Origin: Tranzscheliella williamsii
Lineage: Eukaryota > Basidiomycota > Ustilaginomycetes > Ustilaginales > Ustilaginaceae
Length of the DNA stretch: 64,000 nucleotides
Direction: 5' to 3'
NCBI GenBank assembly: GCA_023212725.1
Contig: JALBYF010000005.1
Location: 248,001 to 312,000, forward strand
Numbering within the stretch: position 1 is the stretch's first letter; each line of letters begins with the position of its first letter. The notes below the pieces were generated by a model that was given only the letters and a program-made list of their open reading frames with translations, ran no database searches and was not told the origin of the DNA. Below, piece by piece: positions 39,122 to 49,196 of this stretch. Position numbers and translations under genes: made by a program.

Positions 39122-40928
39122 TTATGTCGATTTCTTCGGACGACCTCGGGGCTTCTTGGGCGCTTGCTCTGCTTGATGCGTCCCATCCTGGACGCTAGAC
39201 GTGGCAGGCTGCCAGATGGGGTTGGCTTGAGGTGGCGCCACCTCCACCTTCTTCGGCCGCCCGCGCGGACGTTTGACGACCTCTTCACCTTCTGGCCTCT
39301 CCTTAGGCGGACGACCACGCTTCTTTTTGGGCACTTCGTCGTCGGCGATAGCAGCGTCGCTGCTGCCGGTGGGAGCAACAGCGTCGCTACTGCCGACCGA
39401 GGAGATCGCAGCTACCTTCTTCGGTCGACCCCTCTTCTTCGGTGTCTGCTCTGATGTGCCAGAAGTGGGCGCAGTAACCGCGGCATCGGCCTCAACGGGT
39501 CGACTCGTCGCTTCAACTTGACCGCGCGCCGTAGTCTCAACATCTGATTGGGATTGGAGAACCTCCAGCTTGCCAGGCTTTGCGATGCCGGGCTCTCCTT
39601 GCAGCGTCGTCGATACGGCGGCAGCATTTGCGGCCGGTGCAGAAGCACCTGCAATTTCTGTCGAGGCAGGTACCTTGTGGGGCCGGCCCCGTTTCTTCTT
39701 TGGCAGTTCGGAACTGGCATCGTCGACCACACTGGCAACATCGGCAGATACCACCTTCGGAGGTCGGCCGCGCTTCTTTGGAGTAATTTCTGCTGTTTCG
39801 CCAGCCAGAGTGTCGGAGGAGGGTTCCGCTTCTGTCGCTTTGACCTTGGGAGGTCGCCCCCTCTTCTTCTTTTTCACCTCTTCGGTCGGCCCCTCTGGCA
39901 CAGGCTTAGGCGGTCTTCCGCGTTTCTTCTTCGGCGTCTCAGGGTCCGCCGCAGCCTCAGAAGGGACAGCTTCGGGTTGACTCTTGCGCGGCCTCCCCCT
40001 CTTTTTCTTCTCTGCTGCAGCGGGCTCAGCAGTACCATTAGGAAGGCTCGCGGCCACAGGTTCCGGCGCTGATATCGAAGGCGCAGCGGCTTCCTCCTCG
40101 GCTTTCACCTTCGGAGGACGTCTGGAGGAGTAGTCAAAGATAGACAATCGAGCAGGCGTATAGGCAAGTTCGTGTCAGTATATCTGGCGACGTTTCATCG
40201 GTATCCACAAATTGCACCTTACCCTCTTTTTTCTCTGGGCTTCTCCTCAAAGGTAGGTGATGCATCGGGCGCTGAAGCTGCGATGGTGCTTTTTTCAACG
40301 CTATCCACCTCGGCGTCATCATCCGTGGTCTTGGGCATTCGAGCCGAATCAGGAATGTCGTCGTCGGCCACGTGCCCTTCGTAAAACGCGCGAGCGACGC
40401 GCATTCTGTCGTCGGCAAGTAGCTCTTCGTATCCGTCCTGAAACATGCACGGTAAGCGACAGAGAGGAAGACCAGGCCGAGCCGAGGCGCACGAAATCAC
40501 GTCAGTACCGCGTCGCCTTGCAGCGCGTACGTAGGCGGATGCGCAACGCCGGTGCGACGACTTACAAGGTCTTCGGGGTTGGTGATGCCTTCTTTCTCCT
40601 GTATATTGTGGATGATCTTTGGGGTGGTACTACGCAGCGTAACGGTGGGCAGCGGAGCCAAGGGAAAGGCCAGGTCAGCCGAGTGAAAGCGAATGCAACC
40701 AGATGCAGGCACGTGCGGGGAGCTTGGTATGTCCTCGCCCAAGCATGAAGGGGAAGAGACAGAAGCGACTTACCATCCCCAATGGCGCCAGTGAAACGTC
40801 TGGTTGCCTTGAATCTCGATGAGGCTGCCAAGACGCATCTCGCCCTTCATGATCTTGGTCCCGAAGCACGGTTTCGGCCCTTTGCAGCCAGCTCGGTTCG
40901 AGCTTGCATATTCAATCCGATACGGCAT
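39122..40928 (-). CDS. PARP-type zinc-finger protein with ten AT-hooks (four exons)
   Basis: Exons are 40928-40774, 40629-40566, 40437-40223 and 40121-39122, a predicted 477 aa. All introns have GTAAG donors, and the phases (2, 0, 2) fit. The N-terminus, starting MPYRIEYASSNRAG, is a fungal zf-PARP finger. Ligand candidates are Cys15, Cys21, His49 and Cys52; the last is formed across intron 1 (WRHWG then C). It continues through TPKIIHNIQEKEG and DGYEELLADDRMRVARAFYE. The C-terminal two-thirds holds ten KRGRP/RGRPKK-type AT-hooks, the first created by joining exons 3 and 4 (EKRG|RPPK). PARP fingers recognise DNA breaks or DNA ends and AT-hooks bind the AT minor groove, so a chromatin or DNA-damage role is inferred. 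No PARP catalytic domain is present. Confidence 0.85.
40122..40222 (-). other. Predicted intron 3 of the PARP-finger gene
   Basis: The donor GAGG|GTAAGG is at 40222, with an ACTGACAC branch point and the acceptor CTCCTCCAG ending at 40122. The intron is 101 nt in phase 2. Removal restores KRGRPPKVK, an AT-hook core, at the junction. Confidence 0.82.
40438..40565 (-). other. Predicted intron 2 of the PARP-finger gene
   Basis: The donor CTT|GTAAGT is at 40565 and the acceptor ATGTTTCAG ends at 40438. The intron is 128 nt in phase 0. The join reads NPEDL then DGYEELL, which is continuous with the usual zf-PARP C-terminal helix. Confidence 0.78.
40630..40773 (-). other. Predicted intron 1 of the PARP-finger gene
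   Basis: The donor GATG|GTAAGT is at 40773, a GCTGACC branch-like motif precedes the acceptor, and the acceptor TGCGTAG ends at 40630. The 144-nt intron is in phase 2. It splits the codon of the fourth zinc ligand (TG|T, Cys52). Confidence 0.75.
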
Positions 40929-41850
40929 GGTGGTGGATGTCGAGCGACGCGTCTGATCGCGACGGATATTGGGAGGAAGCGCGACTGCTCTCTACTCTTG
41001 ACAAGAAATAATTGAAACGGATGAGAACAGGGAGCCACGAAGGCCGTATTCTCTGACAGGCACGGATGCGAGGAGGGTATAGGGGGGATATGGAAGGAAA
41101 GGAAGAGGCAGAGACAGAGCGGATGGACGGATGGGTGTCGTGCACGTCTCCACGCTCGACGCATTAATCCAAAAAAAAGGCACGGCTTTAGAGTCAGGGA
41201 GCAAGCCAAAGGCGTCCGTCCTGCCGCCTTGCTTTACTGACGCGTTGGTGATTGCGGGTTTGACATGTTCACGATACACAAGCAGCCACAACGGTTCGCG
41301 GCGGTCGTCTGACTCCGTTTCGATGCCGCTATGCCGTCTGGTTTGCTGCTTGTTGTGTGCGCAGACTCAAGCTCAAGAGGCTATACCCGCGCACGAGTGG
41401 CTGGTCTGGGGCGCTTCATTTCGAACGTGCTGTGGGTCCGTGGCGACCTCGTTCTCTTTTTTGCGCTTTTTCGGGCTCGATTTCTTAGGGGGATTTCTGT
41501 TTTCGAACGAGGCCATAACTGATTACCTCGGTCCCATCAGCCGTGCCGAACGTATTTAGGTGCGACACCAGAAACAAAAGAGGCAAGGCAGCTTTCTGAC
41601 AGCGCCAGTAATCAGATATCGCAAGTGCTTCCGTTAGAGCTGCTGGACACAATATACATCCTGAAGATGAAACTTGGCTACTGCCTTTTGTTACGTGGTA
41701 GTTAATACCCACATACGTTGCGTGCTCGGTCCGCCACCCTTGCGCTTCTTTGGTCCACCGTTTGACCGGGGCGATTGCTTTAGCCGTTTACGAGGCGTTC
41801 GACGCATCTGTATCGCAATTTTGCGGCCGTGCAAGTGTCCCGCACTTACG
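40929..41850. promoter_or_regulatory. Divergent upstream region of the PARP-finger and DeSI genes
   Basis: These 920 bp lie between divergent starts. An A-run lies at about 41171-41178. The DeSI frame stays open upstream to 41674 but contains no ATG there, so that part is treated as leader. No other gene is supported. Confidence 0.5.
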
Positions 41851-42897
41851 ATGGCGACTCATGGGGCTACAGACAAGGACGCCAGCAGTCACGGTACGCC
41901 CGTCTACATCACGGTATGGGATCTATCCCCGCCATCGACCTGGGCGAGCGCAGCATACGGGCTCTTCGGCTTGGGAGTTTTTCACTCGAACGTATGGCTT
42001 CCCGATCTGTCGGTCGAATGGGCCTTTGGCGGGCATGGCTACTCGGAGATCAGCGGCATCTTTTCGCTCCCTCACGATCCTACCACGATCGAAGCGATTA
42101 GGGAGCGGGTTGAAGACTCTGCACGCCGTGCATCCCTACACGATGTGCCATCCGTGCCTTCGACGCTGGACGGCATGTCGGTGCTGGGCTCCGAACGTAT
42201 CCCACAGCCAGGGCCTTCGCCAATACCAAACGCCCGGTACGTTGGCAGTTACTTCATTGGCTACGCGGCGGACCCGGGGACGCCGGGTCTGAGACCTGGA
42301 ACACAAGCAGAGACCGTTCCTTTCGGACGCTGGGCAGCCGCGCAGACCGGCAGTGAGGCGTTCCGGGAGCCGCATTGTTTCGTCGATCCGTACTACAGGT
42401 ATGCCGCCGACGTGCTGTTGTCCTCCTCGTCGTCGGTAGGCATGGCCCGGGCCGGGAGCAATAGCGCCTCCTCGTCGTCTCCGCTGCCGGACGGTGCAGC
42501 GCAGATGCGGGCCTGTCAGCATCCGAGGCACCGCGGACAACGGCTCGCCGCCGTCTCGTACGCAATGAAAACGCTGCAGTCGCTCCGCAGAGACCCCGGC
42601 TGGACCGGGCCGCGCTACGACCTTTTGGCCCGCAACTGCAATCACTTTACCGACGTCGTCTGCACAACGCTCGTTGGCGCACACATCCCCGCCTGGATCA
42701 ACCGCTCCGCTGTCCTCGGCAAAAGTGTCGTGTGGGCCATTCCCAAATCTATATTGGACATCGAGACCGGCGTCCCGCTCGAAGCGGACACCAGCCCAAC
42801 GGAGGAACAGCATCTCGGTCACAACGTTCCCAATCAGCATCAGAACAGCTCCCTGGGACAACGTCTCCGCGACGAGGTACACTCGGCAGATACCTAA
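41851..42897 (+). CDS. PPPDE-family (DeSI-type) cysteine isopeptidase
   Basis: A 348-aa protein from the ATG at 41851. The PPPDE fold is recognisable. It opens with VYITVWDLSP. FGLGVFHSNVWLP carries the catalytic His (residue 45), followed by VEWAFGGHGYSEISGIF. ARNCNHFTDVV carries the catalytic Cys (263), then HIPAWINRSAVLGKS. Family members remove SUMO or ubiquitin-like modifiers, or show deubiquitinase or deacylase activity. A low-complexity insertion of about 130 residues separates the two catalytic parts and makes the protein longer than animal DeSI-1/2 (about 170-190 aa). It ends 109 bp from the convergent NAT10 gene. The natural substrate is unknown. Confidence 0.88.
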   Translation: MATHGATDKDASSHGTPVYITVWDLSPPSTWASAAYGLFGLGVFHSNVWLPDLSVEWAFGGHGYSEISGIFSLPHDPTTIEAIRERVEDSARRASLHDVPSVPSTLDGMSVLGSERIPQPGPSPIPNARYVGSYFIGYAADPGTPGLRPGTQAETVPFGRWAAAQTGSEAFREPHCFVDPYYRYAADVLLSSSSSVGMARAGSNSASSSSPLPDGAAQMRACQHPRHRGQRLAAVSYAMKTLQSLRRDPGWTGPRYDLLARNCNHFTDVVCTTLVGAHIPAWINRSAVLGKSVVWAIPKSILDIETGVPLEADTSPTEEQHLGHNVPNQHQNSSLGQRLRDEVHSADT

Positions 42898-43006
42898 ACG
42901 CAACCACAGCCGCACTCTGTTAGACCCGTAGATACCACTAGATTGCAATCGAGAAGTGTAGGAGACAACAGGTAGAACAGTTGGCCGATGGGACGCGAGA
43001 TGAGCA

Positions 43007-46000
43007 CTAACGTTGCTTCTGCTTCTTGGTACGCGCGTCCTTCTTCGGGCTCCCCTTTCCCGCCTTCTTGGCGGGCGATTCGGCCTTCTCCTCGTCGGCA
43101 GCCCGCTTGGTCCCCTTGACCGAGATCGTGGTGTTGAAGCCTGTGAGATCTCTGCTGCCGTTCTGCAGGACCATTTTTGCTACTTCCGCCTCGGCTTCGG
43201 ACCAGTCCGGGCCGCCTTGGCCCGCATCCTTGATCGCGTACTTGGTGAGGTTCATTGAATCGATGAGCTTCTTCTTCGCTTCCAGCGTGTCTGCATCGTC
43301 GTCCTGCTCGTCGCTGTCTGCCTCGACATTGTCAGCATCGTGGCTATAGCCGTCCTTGTCCTCGCCGGCGTGGTTGCGTCCTTCTTCATGACTGGCCAGG
43401 AACTCTTTGCCAGCGGCCTGAAGCTCTGATCGCAGGTCGCCCTTCAGCGCGGACCAGTCGTCTGTGTCGGTGGCCCCAGCGCCATTCGCTTTTCTCCTGA
43501 GTGGCGCGCGGGCGTTCCCAGCGCCGCCGAGTTCGGGCATGGATTCGGCGATCTCCTTCTTCTCCACCTTGCGCAGGCTCTTGACCAGGAGCCTTACCGT
43601 CTTGACGAACAGCGCCATGGCCTGTTGAAGCGGCAGGCGCAGTTCCGCACCGATGTCGTCGGGCGTTTTCCTCTGAAGCCCGATGGCAAGCAACAGCGAC
43701 GACTGAAGGCCAGAGAGCCGCAGCTCCTCCTCTTCGTCGTGGGCGTCGATGGCGGAAGCGGCAGCCTCGTCTTCGCGCACAGCTCGTAGCCGGTTGTTGA
43801 AGTACAGCGAGGCTAGTGTCGGCAGCAGATCGAGCACGACCGACATTTCCACCATGTTGCTCGAGTACGATTCCATTCGCTTCATGTCGAACGGCGTCAG
43901 TAACGTTCGGAGCTCCGATGCTGAGAGCGCCTTCGACGATGGTACGGCATCCAACTCGGCTCCACCTAGACGTGCGCCCTGCGTCGCCGCCTCCAGCACG
44001 GTCAACGCAGTGATGGTGGAAAACTCACGGAACTTGAACGACAGCAATGAGATGAAGCGTTTTCGGAAGTCGGCGGCGAGTGCGCCCAACCACGCTGCGC
44101 CGGTAGTCGTCGTGGAAGAGTCCAAGGCCTTGAGCTGCACCGTCGTATACTCGCCGGTGAGGTCGTTGGGGATCTGTCGCACCCAGAGCGGGACGTATCC
44201 GGACTTCTTCCAGAACTTGAACAACTGTGGTGTGAGGCCGTACGACACGCCGAGCCAGTCGAGCGACTCCGGCCGCCGTTCCGAGAGCCGTTGAAGCAGT
44301 GCCGGCATGCGAGATGCATCCCGGACCTTGATCTCGTCGCCCTGAAGGAGCGTTGTTTCTTTCGAAATCTTCCGATCTCGGACCGCAGCGAATGTCTCGC
44401 CATCGTCAAGGTCTTCACGTACGTTGTCAACGTCGAGGAGTTGGCCGCTGTAAAAAGCCTCAAGCGCCTCAAGCGCACGCGCACCGTAACCCATACGCGC
44501 ATAGTCGGGATGAACGGCGATCCTGACGACACGCGCACCCGAGAGCGACGCGAAATCCGCATCTTGAAACTGCTGGGCTACCAGCCAGGGGATCAGATCC
44601 CCCGCCTCTCGAGTGCCACGGCTGAGGCTGTTGAGCACCGCTCCTCGACTGATGTTGCCTTCCAGCGCCACTTGGACAACACATAGCGGCTCTGGCAGTC
44701 CTCCCTCGCTACCACTAAGCGGTGCCAAGAGGACAAAGAGCCTGTGACCAGGGGCATCGCTCATGAGCTGCAGGTCGTTCGGAGAGTTCTTGTAATGGCT
44801 GGCGACGTACAAGGCCATCATGCGTTGCAAAAACACCTCGGAGGCAGGATGGTAACTGAATAAGGCGTCTCTGTTGACCATGTACAGATCACAGGATGAT
44901 GGGTGCGGGCATCCTTTAGACTTCAACGTTGCGGAGGACAGCCGGGTCAGGGAAGCGTCGAGACAGAGCAGCTGATGGAGCCAGGCCTCAACATTGTCGC
45001 CACGAGAGTATCGAATAGGCTCCTTGAGCTCGACCTCTTTCAGCGACCGCGCAGCAAGTGCCGCCCCGGCGGCACGACCGGTGCTCAGGCTGCCCTTCCC
45101 GTCTTTCTTGGCGACCGCCTTGCTCGTGGAAACGGAATCGTCAGCAGCGGAAGCATCAACAACACCTTTAGCATTGTCTCGCAGCTGCTGGATAAGCTTG
45201 AGCGAGAGGCTCCGGCCAGTACCCTCGTAGCCATTGATGGTAGAGGAGAGGAATACCAGGTACGGACCCATCAGGTTGCGGACAAGCGTCAGAGGAATAG
45301 CAGCCGCCTCATCGATAACCACCAGCTCTGCCTGGCCCAAAACCTGGTGATCTTGTGGCTGAATGTACTGAATCGTCTGGCGGTGACCACGGAAGATGTT
45401 AACTCGAACCACGACATCCTTCCATTCGCCGGTCCCCCTTTGAAGATCCCAGTCTGCCACCTCTTCGTACCCAAGTGCATCTAGCCCCTTGAAGACAAAC
45501 TCAAACAGAGTCTTGAGATTCTCTGGACTTGGCGAGGTGACAAAGATATTGCTGTAGCCATGCGCCACAGCGGCGGCTATGCAAAGGCCAAGGGCTGCCG
45601 ACTTGCCCCGACCTCGAGCCGCCGTGAGCGCTACGGTGGTGGAAAGCGAAGAGCTCGCCAAGATATCGAGGATGGTGAGTACCGCCTTGGCCTGGTCCAG
45701 CGTTTTAGCGTGTTTGACAACCTCTCCGACCACTTTGGTCTCTCTGACTTGGTCCTTGAGGTCGGCCAACTCAGTCTCTGCCTCGACACGATCCTTTCCT
45801 TTTCTAACCGTGGATCCAACTCCGGTACCCGCGCCGGTGCTGGTTTCGGGAAGCGGCTTAATGTCCTTGGCTTTGCTTAAAGGCAGCACATTGAGCTCGT
45901 CGTCGAGCAGCAGGGTATCTTGGTTGGCACCGAGCGAGAGCAAGAACCGTTCGTTGAACCTGGCTACAGGGTCGTCGTCCGAGGCGTTCGATCTGTAGCT

Positions 46001-46504
46001 GCGATGTACGTCCATGCCGAGCGAGTAGAGTTGTCGCAAGCTGGACATGGTTTTGAGGAGAAGGACTACGACACCACCGCCTTCGACGGTCTCGATGGTC
46101 CTGGCCAAAAGATTCGGTGTGACAGCTTCAAAGTCCTGAAGAATAAGCATACCATAGGTCTGGCCGAGGATCTTTGGCGTGTCCTTGTAGTAGCAGTACC
46201 GTATATCTGTCAAGCTAACAAAGAGCTCAAACGGATCGCCTTCCCCCTTTTCCCGAACACCGCGCTTGATGTCATTCTTGATCTTTTGCTCTCGTTTCTT
46301 ACGGTGTGTGGTGAAGCCAAGATCCTTTTTGTAGCACCATAGCACATTAGGTCTGGACTGTACCCTGGACTGGGACAGGAGGAAGTGGAGATTGACCACT
46401 TGATCCTTGCCCTTGTCTCCTACGACAACGAAGAAGGAACGATGATTGAGGGCGACATTGTTCCTGATCAGCGTGGGAATCCTCGGATCCAATTGCTTGC
46501 GCAT
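43007..46504 (-). CDS. KRE33: RNA cytidine acetyltransferase (Kre33/NAT10 family)
   Basis: A 1,165-aa protein starting MRKQLDPRIPTLIRNNVAL at an ATG, as in all NAT10/Kre33 proteins. In order there is the N-terminal DUF1726-like region (VLWCYKKDLGF, KIKNDIKRG) and a helicase-like ATPase domain. The ATPase has a Walker A-type ARGRGKSAALGL near residue 295 and LVVIDEAAAIPL as Walker B. A GNAT acetyltransferase core follows (VRIAVHPDYARMGYGARALE, near 660), then a tRNA-binding-like C-terminus (KYAIKDAGQGGPDWSEAEAE). The C-terminal tail is Lys-rich and probably nucleolar. The enzyme makes N4-acetylcytidine in 18S rRNA and, with Tan1, in tRNA, using ATP and acetyl-CoA, and is needed for 40S maturation. 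No intron or defect is visible. Confidence 0.95.
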   Translation of the reverse strand: MRKQLDPRIPTLIRNNVALNHRSFFVVVGDKGKDQVVNLHFLLSQSRVQSRPNVLWCYKKDLGFTTHRKKREQKIKNDIKRGVREKGEGDPFELFVSLTDIRYCYYKDTPKILGQTYGMLILQDFEAVTPNLLARTIETVEGGGVVVLLLKTMSSLRQLYSLGMDVHRSYRSNASDDDPVARFNERFLLSLGANQDTLLLDDELNVLPLSKAKDIKPLPETSTGAGTGVGSTVRKGKDRVEAETELADLKDQVRETKVVGEVVKHAKTLDQAKAVLTILDILASSSLSTTVALTAARGRGKSAALGLCIAAAVAHGYSNIFVTSPSPENLKTLFEFVFKGLDALGYEEVADWDLQRGTGEWKDVVVRVNIFRGHRQTIQYIQPQDHQVLGQAELVVIDEAAAIPLTLVRNLMGPYLVFLSSTINGYEGTGRSLSLKLIQQLRDNAKGVVDASAADDSVSTSKAVAKKDGKGSLSTGRAAGAALAARSLKEVELKEPIRYSRGDNVEAWLHQLLCLDASLTRLSSATLKSKGCPHPSSCDLYMVNRDALFSYHPASEVFLQRMMALYVASHYKNSPNDLQLMSDAPGHRLFVLLAPLSGSEGGLPEPLCVVQVALEGNISRGAVLNSLSRGTREAGDLIPWLVAQQFQDADFASLSGARVVRIAVHPDYARMGYGARALEALEAFYSGQLLDVDNVREDLDDGETFAAVRDRKISKETTLLQGDEIKVRDASRMPALLQRLSERRPESLDWLGVSYGLTPQLFKFWKKSGYVPLWVRQIPNDLTGEYTTVQLKALDSSTTTTGAAWLGALAADFRKRFISLLSFKFREFSTITALTVLEAATQGARLGGAELDAVPSSKALSASELRTLLTPFDMKRMESYSSNMVEMSVVLDLLPTLASLYFNNRLRAVREDEAAASAIDAHDEEEELRLSGLQSSLLLAIGLQRKTPDDIGAELRLPLQQAMALFVKTVRLLVKSLRKVEKKEIAESMPELGGAGNARAPLRRKANGAGATDTDDWSALKGDLRSELQAAGKEFLASHEEGRNHAGEDKDGYSHDADNVEADSDEQDDDADTLEAKKKLIDSMNLTKYAIKDAGQGGPDWSEAEAEVAKMVLQNGSRDLTGFNTTISVKGTKRAADEEKAESPAKKAGKGSPKKDARTKKQKQR

Positions 46505-47032
46505 GACGACCTATCACGAGCTTTATAAGACAACCAGCCGGCCCTTAGCTGAGAATGAGCCTGTCAGCAAGCTCCTATCCGACGGAGATGAGGTGACGGA
46601 GAAAACGTTGCTTGATGGAAGAAAGGGAGCGAGAGCCAAGGTCGATGGTCGGCCAGGCAGGCCAATGGTAACTTCTTGAAATTTTTCCAGTGTGAGCGAA
46701 ATTCCGTTTACGCTTTCTCGACAAAGTCAGTCAGAATCCTGATCTTCAGAAAAAGTGGAGAAGCCATCGGCCCGATTCAGCAATGATCTGTGGTGATCTG
46801 ACACGGACATCTGCAGACACCTCTTTTCGCTCTCTATTCTTACGCACTTTACGATGAGTCCAGCTCAGCGCTCACGCAGGGAAACGCAGGGAGACGTCCT
46901 TGAAAGGTCTTCATTCAATATCACGCAACAAATGCTATGTGGTGCCATTTTCTAGGTTGACAAGAGTGGCATTCTTCTGGCACCTGGTCCTCAAGCTTGT
47001 CTTCGCGATCAAATCCTGTTTTTGCAGTCTAC
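46505..47032. promoter_or_regulatory. Upstream region of the KRE33 homologue
   Basis: These 528 bp hold the KRE33 promoter and the 3' end of the HNH gene, which is on the same strand. No gene is seen. Confidence 0.45.
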
Positions 47033-49196
47033 TTAGACCTCGACCAACGTCAGAATGGCAGCTAGCACCTCCCGAGGGCGAAGCAAGTCGTGTATCAAAA
47101 TTTCGTCGAAGAGAGTCGCTTTTGCGACTTCGCCATCCTCCTCGACTCTGTCCTCTTCATCTTCTGTAAAGTCACTTTCGTATCCACAATAGCTTTCTTC
47201 GTCGCCGCGTTCCTCGTGTCTTTGTTTGCTGTCGCCATGCTTTGCGTCTTCCCTTGCACCCTCGACTCCAGTAAAAGGACACAATTCCCTTTCGGTCTCA
47301 GCTATCTTTTCTTCAGAAGTCTTTTCTGCGGAGTCTGTGTCGAATTCGTTGACTGTTCCTTGAGAGCTCCTGCTTCCTCTATCGCTCCAAGCGAAGCCCG
47401 AAGTTGCACTCCAGCTGCTTCCAGGAGCAACAGGGAACTCCATCGCGGTAGAGCGGCCAAAATTATGGGGTCCATTAGGCGCTGCGGTCCCAGTTGCAGC
47501 GCTTTGATCGTCCACATGGTTGGCCGCAACAAGGCCGTCCTTGAGCCCCTCCAAGGTATCTCTGTGAGAAAATCGCAGAGTCGGCGTGGTGAACTTCAGG
47601 AATAACGTGATAATCGCCTGAAATAACATGAACATGACAAAGTCAACCAATAGGCACAGGGGGTACAGGACTACAACACACGGTCGCTTACCTTTACATT
47701 GAGGTTTGGTATCTTCCCGCTGCTGTAGTTGACTTGTTTCACCGCTGTGGCTCCTGAGGTGACTTGCGAGACCACATAGTTGAGACCACCGAGATTATAA
47801 TAGACAAGGTCTTCCTCAATAATGGGTCCGTGGAGGAAGTACACCCGAGAATTATAGATGCTAATCTTGTGGCTGTCGAACCTGGAAAGAGGAAAGTGTG
47901 TTGGTCGTGATCAGTAGCCTGAGCATAGAGAAGAACGTCATAAACTCACATTTTGTGGTGTCTTGTGCCTAGTGACAAGCCGTTGTCCTCGTGATGAAGG
48001 GAGCGGTTTGCAATTGCAAATAAAGAGAAACGTGGGTGGAAACGAGATAGTCCTCCGAGGAGCTTGATCCGGGGGTCCATGATATCGAAATGAGCTTGCG
48101 GTGGGTCTGAACAAAACAGGACTTCGAGAATTTCTTTATATAGAGTTTCAGTGGCTGCTTTGGGGATGATATGTCCCGCTTCGACAAAGTCTGAGCTCTG
48201 GCTAATCAGGCATCTCTCGTGATGCAGTCTCAAGACCCGGTCCCGAAAGTTCCAAAGCTGAGCACCTGAAGGAGTGTGCCCTGTATCTCTTGCGACGACG
48301 GCTGCTTCTTCTTCATTCCTGTTCGTCCCTTGCCCCGCCCCGTCCTCATCGCGTCGACGTTTGTTGTTGTGATCCGTCGCCCTACGGGACAAAGGATGCC
48401 ATAATGGCTTCAGCGTTTCGTCCAAATACGTCGATCGCTGAAGTCCTGAGACGAGCCGTTCAAGGTAGCCCGCTGCCTTGAGTCGCTTGCAGTCGATCAC
48501 GACAACAATATCTGTCGCTCGGGTGTCCGCAAGAGAAGTGTGGTACAGCTCGTGCTCGAACTCTTGAGCCGTTAAACCGGGCGTGAGGAAACTGACCAGC
48601 GCGTCGAACTGCTTTCTGCAGTCGTGATCAGGTTCGACCCAGCCTACCCTATCTCCCCTAGTGTCGAAGCACGGGCAGGATGGCACGGTGATACCAACAT
48701 ACTCGCAAAAGTCGGCCATTGTCTGTTCGAGCGGCATACAGGCCGCAGTGGCAAATGGAATCGCGCTGACTTCTTCGGCGGGATGGAAGACCCACGATGA
48801 TCTCAGGCTAGCTTGCGAGACCTTTATCTGCCAGAAGCGGTAATCACGATTGGCAAACCGTGCTAGGCTCTTTATATTGCCTACACCGCTGAAGCGATAA
48901 TATATGTTGATCATCTTGGGTTGAGACCAGTCGTGTCCACTGGCAGGGAACAGTGAAGATTGACTTGGCATCACTGAGTAACCTTGAAATTTGTCGCAGG
49001 GGGTGGAAGTCCTTCGGGGTGGAACGGTTTGCGTTGGTGTGGTGGGAGATGGGGGAAGCGTGCTAACGATAGCTGATGAGGCTTGAGAAGTTGTTTCCAC
49101 CTGGCAGGGAAGGGTGCGACTAGGTGCAATGGCCTCGTGCTGGTTGTCCACGTCGCCCGCAGCGTCGGCAGCATACAAGGTAGGGAGTGAATTCAT
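47033..49196 (-). CDS. HNH-nuclease-domain protein (three exons)
   Basis: Exons are 49196-47950, 47881-47692 and 47617-47033, a predicted 673 aa. Introns of 68 and 74 nt have GTGAGT and GTAAGC donors and TTTCCAG and TTATTTCAG acceptors; phases 2 and 0 fit. The HNH_2-like core lies at about residues 325-440. It includes LHHERCLISQSSDFVEAGHI with the conserved AGHIIP, NGLSLGTRHHKMFD across intron 1, and the SHKISIYNSRVYF strand. The N-terminal ~300 residues show a KMINIYYRFSGVGNIKSL segment but no known domain. The C-terminus is acidic and rich in Ser/Glu. Similar HNH_2-type proteins occur in multiple copies in basidiomycetes without assigned function. The metal-binding His and Asn/His positions look intact, so nuclease activity is plausible but unproven. 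Confidence 0.75.
47618..47691 (-). other. Predicted intron 2 of the HNH gene
   Basis: The donor AAG|GTAAGC is at 47691, GGTTGACTT is a branch-like motif, and the acceptor TTATTTCAG ends at 47618. The intron is 74 nt in phase 0. The join reads LNVK then AIITLFLKF and opens a 194-codon last exon. Confidence 0.78.
47882..47949 (-). other. Predicted intron 1 of the HNH gene
   Basis: The donor AAAAT|GTGAGT is at 47949 and the acceptor TTTCCAG ends at 47882, preceded by CTACTGATC-type branch candidates. The 68-nt intron is in phase 2. Joining gives HHKMFDSHKIS, the expected C-terminal part of an HNH_2 domain. Confidence 0.8.
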
